The notes beneath the pieces were generated by a model. That model was not told the origin of the DNA, ran no database searches, and saw only the letters and a program-made list of their open reading frames with translations. DNA of 64,000 bases from Akebia trifoliata (Eukaryota > Streptophyta > Magnoliopsida > Ranunculales > Lardizabalaceae), in contig CM030714.1 in the NCBI GenBank assembly GCA_017979445.1, forward strand, positions 47,383,220 to 47,447,219, read 5' to 3'. The position numbers were made by a program, and so were the translations under genes. Each line of letters begins with the position of its first letter. Within the stretch, counting starts at the first letter, position 1. Below, in pieces: positions 1 to 11,594 of this stretch.

Positions 1-385
1 ATTCCATATAATGGGAGAGTTGAATACAAAATTTTCCAACCAACAAACTAGAGTTTGCTTGTGTCTATAACACAAACATCCTCAATGGGGTTAAAGCAGT
101 AAAAAAGGAAATATAGTAAAAGTAGAGGAGTATTATTGGGGGGAGGAAAGGAGATATGATAAAGTAAAAATGATGATATTTCGACGATATCATTTATATA
201 CAAAAGTGGGATCTAGTGTTGTGTTTTATTATATAGATTAAAGTTTATCCAACACATACATCCTCTTTAGGGTTAAAAGGGGTAACGGAGGAAAGATAAT
301 AAAGTTAGATGTGCATTATTGAAAATAAGGATAAAAGAGAAAATATAGTCAAATTAGAGATATTATTAAAGGGGGGGGGGAGGAG

Positions 386-571
386 AAAAATAAAATAAAA
401 TTAAAGGAGTAGAGAATGAAGACAATTAAGTGGAGTACATGGTCACCAAGTCGGAATACAAGTTTCAAACAACAAGGGAAAAATAAAATAAAATTAAAGG
501 AGTAGAGAATGAAGACAATTAAGTGGAGTACATAGTCACCAAGTCGGAATACAAGTTTCAAACAACAAGGG
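386..571. repeat. 93-bp tandem duplication
   Basis: Two adjacent 93-bp copies (386-478 and 479-571). Both run from an A-rich start through a GA-rich centre to the same end, AACAACAAGGG. I see one difference, a G/A in CATGGTCACC versus CATAGTCACC, so the duplication is recent. No coding content is recognisable on either strand. Confidence 0.9.
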
Positions 572-641
572 AAAACTCTGGAAAAATTAGAAAAGACGAG
601 AAAAATAAAAATAAAAATAAAAACTATATATTAAAATTATG

Positions 642-677
<36 letters not shown>

Positions 678-1792
678 TACATTAGGCAATTCTAAGTTTC
701 CAATATATATTTTGAGTAAAAATATTACTATTGAATATCTATGACTGATAACATTTTTTCACACATAATTATACATTTTATGATATTAAAATAATTTAAC
801 CATCAACATTTATCTTGAGAAGAATAAAACACTTCAAAATTTTAAAAATCGTAACATCAAGAAATTACAATCAAATACCAAATTAAACAATATTTATAGT
901 TTAAATTACAAACAATCATAAGGCTATAAAAATTAACTATATGCTTATAAACAAATATGTTTTATTATTTATTTTGAAAAAAAAAGTGTTTAAAATGTAA
1001 AATCATGTTTAAAACGTAAAAACATTTTTTCTTGTGTGGAAATGATGTGTGTTTTGTTTATTGTTTAGAATTACAAAAACCCATTTATATTACACTTTCT
1101 AAAACAAGAAAAAAGAAGAAGAAGAGAAAATTGCTATTGATACCTCAACTTTTACTTATTACACCTCAATTAAATATAATAAAAATATTTAAATAGTCTA
1201 GAATAAGTAAAAGTTAGATTTTTATTTTTTGAGTTTAAGAATTTATATGAGCCTATTTATAATTTTAAACAAGTACTGATATCGTTTGAATGAGAGTAAT
1301 TATGTTTGTTTTTAATTGATAATCATGTATCCCTGTAAATAGTGGATCGGACTAATATTTAGGTTTTTCCCAGTCCATAGATCATGGTCTTGTCCAAAGA
1401 CTAGTCTCGAGGTTGTGCTTCGTCCGCACATCACACACACACCAAGTAAGTGAGGATGCACCGTCACGGGTGGCCCTTGAGAAATTAATGCTCATATTAC
1501 GTGTCGAACTCACGATCTACAAATATTATTAACTCCTTATTGGTCCGACATCACAATTAAGATCATAATTTTAGCCAAACCTTTGCAAGGATTGAAGGGT
1601 TTGTTTTAATCTTCAATAGGGGTGAGATAAATTATTTAAGAAATTATTGGGGATCATTAAATAAAAGTTTGGTTGCCAATGCCAGTTTCTGGAAGAGAAC
1701 TGTCATTAAATAAAGTCGACACCATCCATGTCAGGATCATGGAGCGGATCAGGTCAGATTTTAGAAAAAAATTAATTTTTTAACCTGATCTG

Positions 1793-2055
1793 TACTTCTT
1801 TGTGACGTGGCGCTGTCTCAACAATTGAGTGGGACCCCTTAATAATTACACATATTCTGACGTGAGGGTGTTTTTCATCTAGATACGAGTGAAAGCATCT
1901 ACAGTTATTTCTGCATCTCCACGTCAGCAATGTGTGAAACGATGTGAATGACAATGATGTACAGAACCATAGATATATTTCATCGAGATAAGTGAAAAGC
2001 ATCTATAATTATGTGTGCATTTCCACGTCAGCAAATTGTGAAACGATGTGAATAG
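1793..2055. repeat. Foldback (MITE-like) element, ACGTGG/CATAGAT core
   Basis: Imperfect palindrome with GACGTGG-type ends, CATCTACAG/ACCATAGAT arms and CCACGTCAGCAA. A block reading AGCATCTA...CCACGTCAGCAA...GTGAAACGATGTGAAT occurs twice in it (about 1910 and 2000). It shares its core with elements near 8.6, 9.1, 12.5, 32.9, 34.3, 34.6, 36.1, 36.4 and 38.3 kb. It lies directly upstream of the MATE gene, so it probably supplies part of that promoter region. Confidence 0.55.
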
Positions 2056-3828
2056 CAATGGTAGTCCAGCACGGCTCTAATCACTTAAACAAATCAGTAG
2101 GTGTTGAAGGTCTGGATTGGTCAACATCAACGTCTCTCTTCTATGATCAAATATCTATTAAGATCAACAACCGCAGCAGAAGAAGAAGAACAGAGAGAGA
2201 AGATGTCTTCAACAAGAACACCATTGTTGGAATCTGAAGGAGAAGAGAGAAAGAGTGGAGGATGGAAGAAGAAGGTTTTGGATTTAGAGGAGGCCAAGCA
2301 TCAAGTCTTCTTCTCTGTACCTATGATCATCACCAATCTTTCTTATTACTCTATCACCTTAGTATCTGTCATGTTTGCTGGTCACCTTGGTCAGCTTGAA
2401 CTTGCTTCCTCTACTCTTGCTAACTCTTGGGCTACTGTCACTGGTTTTGCTCTTATGGTGAGTCACGCCTCTTTCTTCCTCTGTTAAATTTGATGTATTT
2501 GAGGTCTTCTCATCAATGGGTTTGATATAAATTAGTAGTTAACAAACTTATTAATCTAAACCAATATTTCTTTGTTTCTAGCTTTTTATATGATCTTAAA
2601 AATGGAAGAAAAAAAAAAACGGGTCCAATCAATGGGTCTGATTTTTGGGTGTAGGAATCAAGGAAGAGGTGATAGAAAATTGGTTGGAATTTTTGCTGTC
2701 TTTGTTCTACCTCTATAGGTTTTGAGGAAGTTTTATCTGTTAGAGGTACTTGAACTGCTTTCTGTACTGTTATAATCTGCTATTGAGTTAGTTGGTTTTG
2801 GACCGAATCGACTAGAATCGATTTGTACCCAACATCTTGGAATAGGATTTAATACCGAATTACAAATCAATGGGTAGTCCGACTTTGTTCGCGGAATTTC
2901 TTGTATATATAAAGATTGGCAATTATGTTGGATGCATCAGTCATGTATTCACGTTGGCTTAATTTGTAAGATATTGAACATTGAAGCCAGAAAATGAAGG
3001 GGAATTGAATTGCTTGAATCAACTAAACAATACTTCACCTTCTTTGCTACTAAAAACACAATTGGAAATCCAAACGACAGCCCAATCATTGTTTCCCAAT
3101 TGCCCCATTTGATTTGATTTGGAGAATCGGTGTAAATCCTTCTAATCTGTATTTCCAACAACGTCTGGATCACCTCAATTGGAATTTGTATGTCAAAGTT
3201 GTGCTAATTTTAGTGTATACTTCTTGTCTCATGAACTATCAATCTTTTACCACTTTCTTAAATGACATGTCTATTCATGTAGATCCCATACAAATGTGGA
3301 TTAATGTAGATCCCAAATAGTGAAAGAGTAGAGCAATTGTTCAAGGCAAGTGAGTGCAAATCGTTTAGTCATCCAGCTTGTTTGTTGGGACTTACACTGA
3401 AAACTTAGGTGATCAAACAAGTGTTAGTCTTAATGAAAATGACAGTAACACACTTCGACCATTCAAACCCGTCTATCTTAAGATCAATACTTATTTCAAT
3501 GCCATCAGATCTCATAATCAACATAGCTTGTTTTATGAACTTATCGATCTGTTTCTCTAAAAGAAGGTGAAAAAACAAGATATTCATGCCTTATTTATTA
3601 GATATATTTGTGTGTGCACACTTGCCCAATTCTGATGGTGATGATCTCGTTATGTATCCTTTGTATCTTGCTTGTTTAATTCAGACTGGTCTAAGTGGGG
3701 CGCTTGAGACACTTTGTGGGCAAGGATATGGAGCAAAATTGTACAGGATGTTAGGGATTCACTTGCAATCATCGATCATCACGTCATTCTTCTTTTCCAT
3801 CATTGTATCCATTGTGTGGTTCTTTTCA

Positions 3829-3840
3829 GACCCATACTGA
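3829..3840 (+). other. Frame break in MATE exon 2
   Basis: The upstream frame reads GAC CCA TAC TGA (stop at 3838-3840). The conserved continuation ILILL begins at 3834 in the next frame. Loss of one C from a CCCC run is the simplest explanation. No splice signal pair here could remove the break. Confidence 0.85.
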
Positions 3841-5499
3841 TTTTACTTCAACAAGAACCTCAAGTTGCAAAAATGACTGCTATCTATATGAAGCATCTAA
3901 TTCCGGGACTATTTGCATATGGTTTCCTACAATGCATCTTGAGATTTCTCCAAACGCAGACTGTCGTGATGCCTCTCGTCTTGTGCTCAGTTATCCCGTT
4001 AGGTATCCATGTTGGTATTGCATATCTAATGATTTACTACACGGCTCTTGGTTTCAAGGGAGCTGCATTGTCAGCTGCAATTTCATTGTGGATATCGTTT
4101 ATTATGTTGGCACTCTATGTGAACTATTCCGAGAAATTCAAGTATACTTGGGAAGGACCTTCGATGGAATCCTTCAAACATGTAATTCCAAATATGAAGT
4201 TGGCAATTCCTTCGGCAGTCATGGTGTGGTAGGTAACCTATAATAGTTAGTCTCTTTCTCTCAAGGTTTAAAGAATTGAAACTTCGACTCTGGGCTCATC
4301 AAGGGGTTTGAGTACAAGACAACCCATTAGCCTAAAAGTTTTTCTGCTTAAGAATTTATATACTTTGAGAACTAAGAACACTCGATTGAGTTCTCTGAGT
4401 TTCTTTAAAGAAAATTAGCTTTCTTGAAGGAAAACTACTATGTTTCCTATCTTGGTTTTTATTGATCTCATAAATTGCATTTTTTGTTCTTTGATTTGCA
4501 TATTATCACAGTTTGGAGTACTGGGCTTTTGAACTTCTAGTGTTACTGGCGGGATTGATGCCAAACTCGGAAAACAGTACTTCTCTTATTGCAATTTGGT
4601 ATTATTTCTTCACCCATCTTGCATCTCTTAAACTATTATCAATTGTTAACAAGTATGTAAAGCTTGAACATGATGATATATCATTGGGTTATCCTGCAGT
4701 GTGAACACCGAAGCTGTCACATTCATGATTACTTATGGTTTCAGTGCCGCCGTGAGGTATGCTTAAGTTGATATGGGAAATGTCACACACACAAACACAC
4801 ACATGTTTTTTCCATCTTATACCTAGTACTGAAATAGAAGCACTGTGGCAGCACACGGGTGTCCAATGAATTGGGAGCTGGGAATGGTGATCGAGCAAAG
4901 AATGCCGTGGCAGTGACACTAAAGCTTTCTGTTTTTCTTGCGCTTACCGTTATTCTATCCCTACTATTTGGTCATGATTTATGGGCTAGTTCTTTCAGTA
5001 ACAGCCCTGAAATAAAGAAAGAATTCGCTGCTATGACTCCCCTTCTTGCTGTTTCTATATTATTTGATTCGGCACAAGGTGTTTTATCAGGTAAGAATTG
5101 TATGTTACTATCTTAACAACGGGTTGTGTGTCATCGAGGTTTAAAATCTCATCTCGAGGCAATGTTTCCATTGAAAGGAAAACCAAGATTAGAATGTCTC
5201 GGACAAAACATTTTGAAACAACACGTAATTTTATACCATACTTATCCATCAATATTTTGATTATGCAGGAGTGGCTAGAGGATGTGGTTGGCAGCATTTA
5301 GCCGCATGGACTAACTTGGCAGCTTTCTATATTATTGGCATGCCAATAGCGATTCTTCTCGGATTCAAGTTTCAACTCTATTCAAAGGTGAGTTGGTCAT
5401 TCAATTCTAGGTGTTCTTGACATTTGATTTAAGCTTTCTTAAATTAGATGGATAGGACTATAGTTTTTTACTAGAATCAGGATCGATCTAGAATAGGAA

Positions 5500-5660
5500 T
5501 GGTGTCTACATGGCATGTTTTGGTAGGAGTTTAAGACACATTGGGTTCCTAACCAAGACCTTTTTGTAGATGGCACACAGCTCAATGGGTTTATTCTTCA
5601 ATAAACATGTGTCACATACGGGACACCGTTCGTTGTAAATAAATGTGACATCCTAGGCCA
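5500..5660. repeat. Degraded foldback element in MATE intron 6
   Basis: Contains GGTGTCTACATGGCATGTTTT at the left and GTGTCACATACGGGACACC at the right. It resembles the better preserved palindrome at 57350-57547 (GGTGTCTACGTGGC...GCCACGTAGACACC). Intron 6 (5388-6257) is otherwise without recognisable content, apart from a possible tRNA-like B-box (GGGTTCAATTCCC) near 5848. Confidence 0.4.
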
Positions 5661-8600
5661 ATCACGAAAGCAATAAAAAGGATAATTGGATTTTTATAAC
5701 CTCAAAAGATGACACTGAGAAATGTATTTCTAACATGGGAGGAAAACACAGGTTTCATAGGGATATATTTTCTGGAGAATCCTTAGAAATATCTTTGTCA
5801 GCCCTAAGTTTCACGCTTTGTGTTGAACATGGTTTAATACTAGATCTGGGTTCAATTCCCTTCATCATTGAGTTAGTTATCTCGTTAAAACAGGCTTACC
5901 AATCTGGAAAAAAATAAAGACTAGGATTTTTCCAAGAAGAATAATATTTACGGTTGTTCAAAATTACCTTTGTCCACTTGCGATAAAAGCGATCCACTAT
6001 TTTGAGGGGAAATGTTTTAGTTATAAAATGTTGAAAATGGTTTGAAAAAAATATCGACCATTGTAAGGTTGTGGTAACAATTGGAATACTGAATGACGAC
6101 CAAGGGTCTACCTCTGTTCCCCACATTGTTTTTTATTATTAAATATCATGGATAGGACCTCAACAAGAATTACAGTGTTCATCTGTAAGATATCATTCTC
6201 TCTAATATAGTATCGAAAACACCTTAAAAGTTTGAATTTTTGGTTTATTTGGTGCAGGGATTGTGGATTGGTTTGATTTGTGGCCTATTCTGCCAGGCTT
6301 GCATCCTTCTACTGATCACATTGCGCACAAAATGGTCGAAAATGGATCTTTCGGTGGACAACAATAAAGAACATACAACACTGGTTTAATTCCAAGTTTG
6401 AGAACAGAGCTGTGAACATCGTAGCTTGGTTGGGTAGTGGAGAGAGTCATGCTTGAGATTTTTGCTAACATCCATGAATTAGTTCTTGAATTTCGGCGTT
6501 GCATTTTTATTTTAAATTTTAATTTTAAAGTCATTACTCTCTATCTAGAACCAATCTTTCAGTTCGCGGCTGTATTAGACTGATTTGGTATGAGATAAGA
6601 ATAGTTCAGTAAGTAACAATTCTGAAGCTATTTCATGGTTGGTGTTCTACTTTGTTTGAAGTTTTTATTTATTATTATTTTTAATTCGTAAAATGGTTCT
6701 TTATCAAAAATGCAAAAACAAGAAATTTTAACAGAAGCAATCAAAAGATAAGAGTCTTGCCAATGGTGAAAAGTAGCCTAAAAGGTTTCCAACCAACGAT
6801 CTCCAACGACAAACGCTTGTGTCAAAATTTTGTGGTTGGTTAAACGAATCGTGTTCCTCTATTCCATTCAATCTAAAAAGTCTAATCTTCTGTTATCGAG
6901 AATGAGTTCATATTTATTTTCACTAATATCCGATCACATTCTTTTAGATCTTTCGAAGACAAAAGAATTTTTTGAGACTTGTCTTTGGACAAAGTCAAAT
7001 AGAGGTAAAGGATTTGTTTAACTGATCCCAAATCTTCATGGATACCACTTTTTTGTTGTTAAATATTTTCTTCCCAAAATCCTATCTCAGAAAGGAAAAC
7101 AAATTTCAATTTGACCATGTGTCAAATAATCATTTTTGTAGAAAAATACAAAATACAAAATTGGGTATGTGACCATTTTGGTGAATATAAATTCTTTTAT
7201 TGATTAATACCTAATTATTTCAGTAATTTCCTCATTTAATATTGCCAAGTGACCCCTTATCTCAACGATATATTTTTAGATAAAATCGTGATTTTCTGAC
7301 TCAAAAATTTTCACTCGATATGTACGTGCCTAACATGGCAAGGGCACAAAATCATATATCTTTTTCTTTGGGATACACAAGGAAAATGATCGATACCCAT
7401 GTCACTTTAATCGTGTAGACCGAGTGAAAATTTTTTGTGTTAGAAAATTATTAGTGTTTGAGATAATTTGTTTTAGGAAAAAACTTGGAAGCATGGTTTC
7501 AAAACTCAATCGGGACATATCATCCGAATCATCTCAATATCAAGCATGGACGAGACAGACAAGTCAATTTTTCGGACAAGATTTAAAAGTCCATATTGTT
7601 TTTCTCGTCTTTGAACGAGAATTCTCAAACATATCGAAAAACTCGTATGAGACGACTTGGTATATCTGACATGGACAAGACACGAAATCGAGTTTTACAA
7701 CCATACTTTGAAGTGAGTATCTCGCTCCAAAATTTTGGTAGAACTCTCTCCTTTTAATTACACGTGTCCTTTTTAAGAGAGATTCCAAATATTAAAGGAA
7801 ATGTACGGCATGAAACAAATAGAAAACGCCACTTGTCTTATAGCGAGGAGGGCTCCTCCACAATCTTGAAGCCGCCTGGCTCCTTCAAAGTTGGACTTTT
7901 TGCTCAACTAATATATTTTATTTACACAAAATAAACAAAGAAAAATTTATTCAATTAATGCTAATAAATCTATTTAAGTACAAAACTTTACTACAAAACA
8001 GAAATTCTAAAACTTACAAGATTTGGGTTGTCAAATAATAGAATCAAATAAATATGACCATTAGGTCTCATTATGAAGGAAAATAGAGGTTACTTAAGCA
8101 CAATAAATTAAGAGCATTTATTACTACTGAGTTTCTAGGTCGTTGCCATGTTCAAGGAACCCAATTTAATCGTTTTGATGAAAATTAGATGGACCCATCT
8201 CAGTTTTCAAACTGATGACGTAGCCCTTATAATCGGAGTCTTCCATGGAATATTAAAACAAAATGACTAAAAAGCCCTCACCATCTTAACAAAAGACCTT
8301 TTTTTTATAAAGAAAACCCATTATCTTCAATTTTGACTTGTAAAAATAAAATTATAACTTCTTCAAATTCTTTTCCAAAAACTTTAATTTTACTTCAAAA
8401 ACCCCTTGGTATTTAGTTGTTCAACCTCCTTTTCCCTCGAAGAAAATACCCTATCTTGTTTTTGAGGTTGGAAAGTTGAAGTTGATTGAAACTCTACGAA
8501 GAATCTAAAAATTTAGAATCATGATGAACGTGTGCAATTTTTGGTATGCGTCTGTCGTGGCAATGGTATAGAACCATAGATCTTTTTCTTTAGGATACAC

Positions 8601-9034
8601 TGAAAAAACATTTGCAGTTTGTGCCCTTGCCACATCAGCCACTCACAAAAAAACTGTGTGCATTCATCATTATTAAATAATTTATCCTATTTATTTTGAA
8701 GATAATGGGTGGTTTATGGCAAAAATTATGGGTGGCTTATGGCAAAAATTATGGGTGGCAAACCAAGAGGTTAAAGCTGAGGGTATTTTGGTCATTTAAC
8801 TTAGTCTAATAGGAAGATCAAAGTCAAGAATTATGTCATAAATTTCAAAATTTAGGACGCAAATCTTATTTTTAAAGAAACTCTGAGGAGTGCCTTAAAA
8901 TTATCCAAATAAGTGGCATTAGTCACTATAAATGGCAGCTATGTTCTTACACGTACACAAATACAAGCCAAGTTTCAAAATTTCCAACTCTCAATCTTGT
9001 AGTCTTTCACTTTTTCTTATATGTATATAGAGGC

Positions 9035-9203
9035 CTGCTGGGGTGACGCAGAATTTACTGTGATTCTCACAATTTTGACGTGGACATGCATACATAATCA
9101 TAGATGATTTTTACTCGTATCACAAGAAAACACATCTATGGTTATGTGCACATCCCACGGTCAGACTTGTGAGAATCGTAGAAATTCTTTTGTTATTTCA
9201 ACA
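9035..9203. repeat. Foldback element, ACGTGG/CATAGAT core
   Basis: About 170-bp imperfect palindrome from GCTGGGGTGACGCAGAATTT to its inverted partner around AAATTCTTTTGTTATTTCAAC. Inner arms are CTGTGATTCTCACAA and TTGTGAGAATCGTAG, and the central arms are ATAATCATAGATG and CATCTATGGTTAT. It is a close relative of the copy at 12460-12630 and shares its outer GCTGGGGT start with the copy at 34266. Confidence 0.75.
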
Positions 9204-9220
9204 TTTTCCATATATATATA

Positions 9221-9812
9221 AGGGGCGGTTCTAGGGCCATATGTAAAAACATATGAAAAAACAATGGTTTTTCAAAACATGAGTTAGAGGTTTTGGATTG
9301 AGCTGATTTTTTATAAAGATGGTCACTATGATGAGAAGATCATCATCACGAAAAATCAGCTCAATCAGAAACTTCTAAATCCATCAAAAGTGATTTACAA
9401 ATTATTAATAAAAATTGGTAAAAATCGACGGCCCACATTCTAAATCACTTTTAATGGGATTGGAAGTTTTATATTGGACTGATTTTTTTTCCAGATGATC
9501 TTCCTATCATAGAGATCATCCTCACAAAAAATCAGCTCAATCCGAAATTTCTAACCCAGATTTTAAAATTTTATTAATGTTACATTGTTTTTACATATGT
9601 TTTCTCAGAAAATGTTGGCACCCAACCATTTACCCAATCATTTGCCCAATATGGGTTAGAAGTTTTGGGATAAGCTGATTTTTGATAAGGATGATCTTCT
9701 CACCATAGAGATCATCTTAAAAAAAAAATCAGCTTATTCCAAAATTTCTAACCCATGTAAGACAAAACATGTTAGGGCAAATTGTTGGATGCCGAACGGG
9801 ACCCATATATAT
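9221..9812. repeat. Composite palindromic element in a TA-rich site
   Basis: Flanked by TATATATA on the left and CATATATATC on the right. It contains three palindromes (about 9285-9385, 9448-9560, 9652-9762). Each is built as AGCTGATTTTT...GATGATCT...AGATCATC...AAAAATCAGCT and framed by TTAGAAGTTTTGG and CCAAAATTTCTAACCCA. The same module recurs at 10.8-11.5 kb and 53.5-53.8 kb. The element ends about 100 bp before the phytocyanin ATG. Confidence 0.7.
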
Positions 9813-9909
9813 CAGTCTTGTCTATATCTCTACTTAATTCTGCTCAAATCCATCTTTATCTACAAAATCTTTTAAGAGTATCTATTGTTCTCTCTGTCAC
9901 TCTTCACAC

Positions 9910-10612
9910 ATGGAGTTCAACAGATTTCTCTGCCTTTTGTCTTTGATTTTAATGATTCTTCTCCCCTCATGTCAAGCTTATAACTTCTCTGTTGGCGACA
10001 AAGATGGGTGGGGGTTGAACCCATCAGAGAACTTCAACCACTGGGCTGAGAGAAATAGGTTTCACATCAATGACACCCTAAGTAAGTCTGTGTGTGTGAT
10101 GATTTTTTTTAATGGGTTTTTCTGTTTTATAGTTTTTAAGTATAAGAAGGGATCATTTATCCAAAAAAAAAGTATAAGAAGGGATCAGACTCTGTGTTGA
10201 TTGTGAGCGTGACTATGAGAACTGCAATACATCAAGGCCCATAATAAGAATGGACGGTGGAGATTCAATAATCAAGTTGGACAGATCAGGTGTATTCTTC
10301 TACATCAGTGGTAATCCTGGTAGTTGTGAAAATGGTCAGAAGCTAATCATAGTTGTTATGGCTGTAAGGCATGCACCTGCACCACACATGATTCCTCCAT
10401 CTCCATCTCCAACAACAATAACACCCATAATATCTCCTCCTCAAGGTATTACACCCATGTTTCCTCCTTCACCTATGCTTTCACCTTCAGGTGGTCATGC
10501 ATCAGCCCAAGCTCGTTCATCATCTGCTTTTACTTTCTCCATTAATTTGGTTTCAGTTGGAATCTCTCTTTTGGTGAGTTTGGTTTTGGGTATCTTTGTT
10601 GGGTCGTTTTAG
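9910..10612 (+). pseudogene. Early-nodulin-like phytocyanin, probably disrupted
   Basis: Plastocyanin-like secreted protein of the early-nodulin-like class, normally GPI-anchored at the plasma membrane. A signal peptide (about residues 1-23, MEFNRFLCLLSLI...) is followed by NFSVGDKDGWG and NHWAERNRF, then after the intron by FKYKKGS, YENCNTSRPI and SGNPGSCENGQKL. Next come a Pro/Ser-rich arabinogalactan-type tail and a hydrophobic C-terminus. Ser replaces the copper-ligand His before the conserved Cys, as in the non-copper ENODLs. Damage: the only intron consistent with the family (10082-10132) is just 51 bp. A 16-bp segment is then repeated 32 bp later (10140-10155 and 10172-10187), throwing out the frame. 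A further slip near 10206 separates DSVLIV from ERDYENC. No single splice form I tried gives a full protein. Confidence 0.75.
10139..10187 (+). repeat. 32-bp insertion/duplication inside the phytocyanin exon
   Basis: AGTATAAGAAGGGATCA occurs at 10139-10155 and again at 10171-10187. Between them lies an A-rich spacer. The 32-bp offset is not a multiple of three, so it breaks the reading frame just after the KYKKGS motif. Confidence 0.85.
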
Positions 10613-10762
10613 ATTGTGTTTTGGACTTTAGAAATTAGGATCATAAAGGGGTTTGTTTATCTATAATTCATTGTGGGTTTTGTTTTCTGATTTGTACTTT
10701 TTGTTTATATTTTATAAAAGACTAACGGTAGGATTTATTTCACGATTATATTCAAGGGTGGT

Positions 10763-11594
10763 AATATATATATATAATATATATATATATATATGGAGGC
10801 GGTTCATGGGACAATAATTCTAACAAAATCTATGATAATGATTTTTTGTAAATCACTTTTGATGGGATTAGGAGTTTTAGAATAGACTGAATTTTTGTGA
10901 AAATGATCTTTATGGTGAGGAGATCATTCTCACCAAACATTAGTCCATTTCGAATTTCTAACCCCAATTTACAAGTTAAAGAATTGTGGACTGTCAATTT
11001 ATTTGTGAACCACTTTTGATGGGATTATAAGATTTGGAATGAGCTGATCTTTGGTGGGGATGATCTCTATGGTGAGGAGATCATCATCACCAAAAATAAG
11101 TCCATTCCCAAACTTCTAACCTATATAAGATGAAAATCATTGTCATAGATTTTGTCACAATTAGTTTCGTGAATTGTCTCATATATATATATATGGAATA
11201 GGATCCGTATACACATAAAGCTACTCATAAAGCTACAATGTGTTTTGTCTTATATGGGCAAAAATATTTGGAATGGGCTGGTTTTTTGTGATGATGATCT
11301 TTATGGTGAGGAGATCATCCTTGCCAAAAATCAGCCTATTATGAAACTTCTAGCCCCATGTTTACAAGTTGAAAATTTTTAGATCGTCCAATTTTTGTAA
11401 ATCACTTTTGATGGGGTTAGAAGTTTTGGAATGAGATGATTTTTTGCAAGGATGACCCCCTCACCATAGATATCATCCTCACAAAAAATCAGCCTATTCC
11501 GAATCTTTTTAATCATATAAGGCAAAAACGTTGTAGTTTTATGAGTATCTTTATGTGTCTACGGAACCCGACCCTATATATATATATATATATA
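10763..11594. repeat. Two palindromic elements embedded in (TA)n tracts
   Basis: Two elements of about 380 bp, each bounded by TA repeats: 10795-11180 between (TA)n at 10763-10794 and 11181-11194, and 11195-11574 between that tract and 11575-11594. The first has imperfect ends with AAAATCTATGATAATGATTTT versus AAAATCATTGTCATAGATTTTG. The second has ACACATAAAGCTACTCATAAAG versus GAGTATCTTTATGTGTC. Each carries two GATGATCT/AGATCATC palindromes. The insertion-in-microsatellite pattern recalls the rice Micron elements. Absence of coding sequence suggests non-autonomous DNA elements. Confidence 0.65.

Larger units (their letters stand above)
1..2202. other. Intergenic region upstream of the MATE gene
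   Basis: No gene is recognisable here. The stretch is AT-rich and holds the 93-bp tandem duplication, a (TA)n microsatellite at 644-673, and a foldback element at about 1793-2055 that ends roughly 150 bp before the MATE start codon. About 1340-1560 is a GC-richer patch of unknown origin. Confidence 0.6.
2203..6389 (+). pseudogene. MATE efflux transporter (DETOXIFICATION family), one-base frameshift in exon 2
   Basis: Multidrug-and-toxin-extrusion carrier, a membrane antiporter that exports organic compounds in exchange for cations. Exons are 2203-2457, 3685-4228, 4512-4598, 4700-4756, 4852-5090, 5269-5387 and 6258-6389, all with GT-AG introns and matching phases. Family hallmarks are [16 protein letters not shown] in exon 2 and [10 protein letters not shown] across exons 4/5. 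The start at 2203 ([10 protein letters not shown]) fits the family; an in-frame ATG at 2143 is possible. Exon 2 is 544 bp, but the flanking phases need 545. The frame reads ...WFFSDP up to about 3833, then a stop, and continues one base over as [10 protein letters not shown]. With that base the protein would be 477 aa, a normal MATE length. So it is either a recent pseudogene or has a base-call error in the CCC run at 3831-3833. Everything else is intact. Confidence 0.85.
6390..9909. other. Intergenic region between MATE and phytocyanin genes
   Basis: No gene seen. It holds several palindromic elements: about 7325-7412 and 8521-8692 (CATAGATCTTTTTC core), 7493-7710 (arms ATGGTTTCAAAACTC and GAGTTTTACAACCAT), 9035-9203 and 9221-9812. 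A 23-bp unit, ATGGGTGGYTTATGGCAAAAATT, is repeated twice plus a partial third copy at 8704-8760. Confidence 0.6.

Noticed and set aside
3714..4243. Two overlapping frames in MATE exon 2 as two genes
   Set aside because: They are one conserved MATE segment in two frames separated by a single missing base; the third overlapping frame is a shadow.
5800..5900. tRNA gene in MATE intron 6
   Set aside because: Only a B-box-like GGGTTCAATTCCC is convincing; no cloverleaf or A-box could be traced.
8704..8760. Short direct repeats considered as a CRISPR-like array
   Set aside because: Adjacent 23-bp units without spacers in a plant nuclear sequence are a simple tandem repeat.
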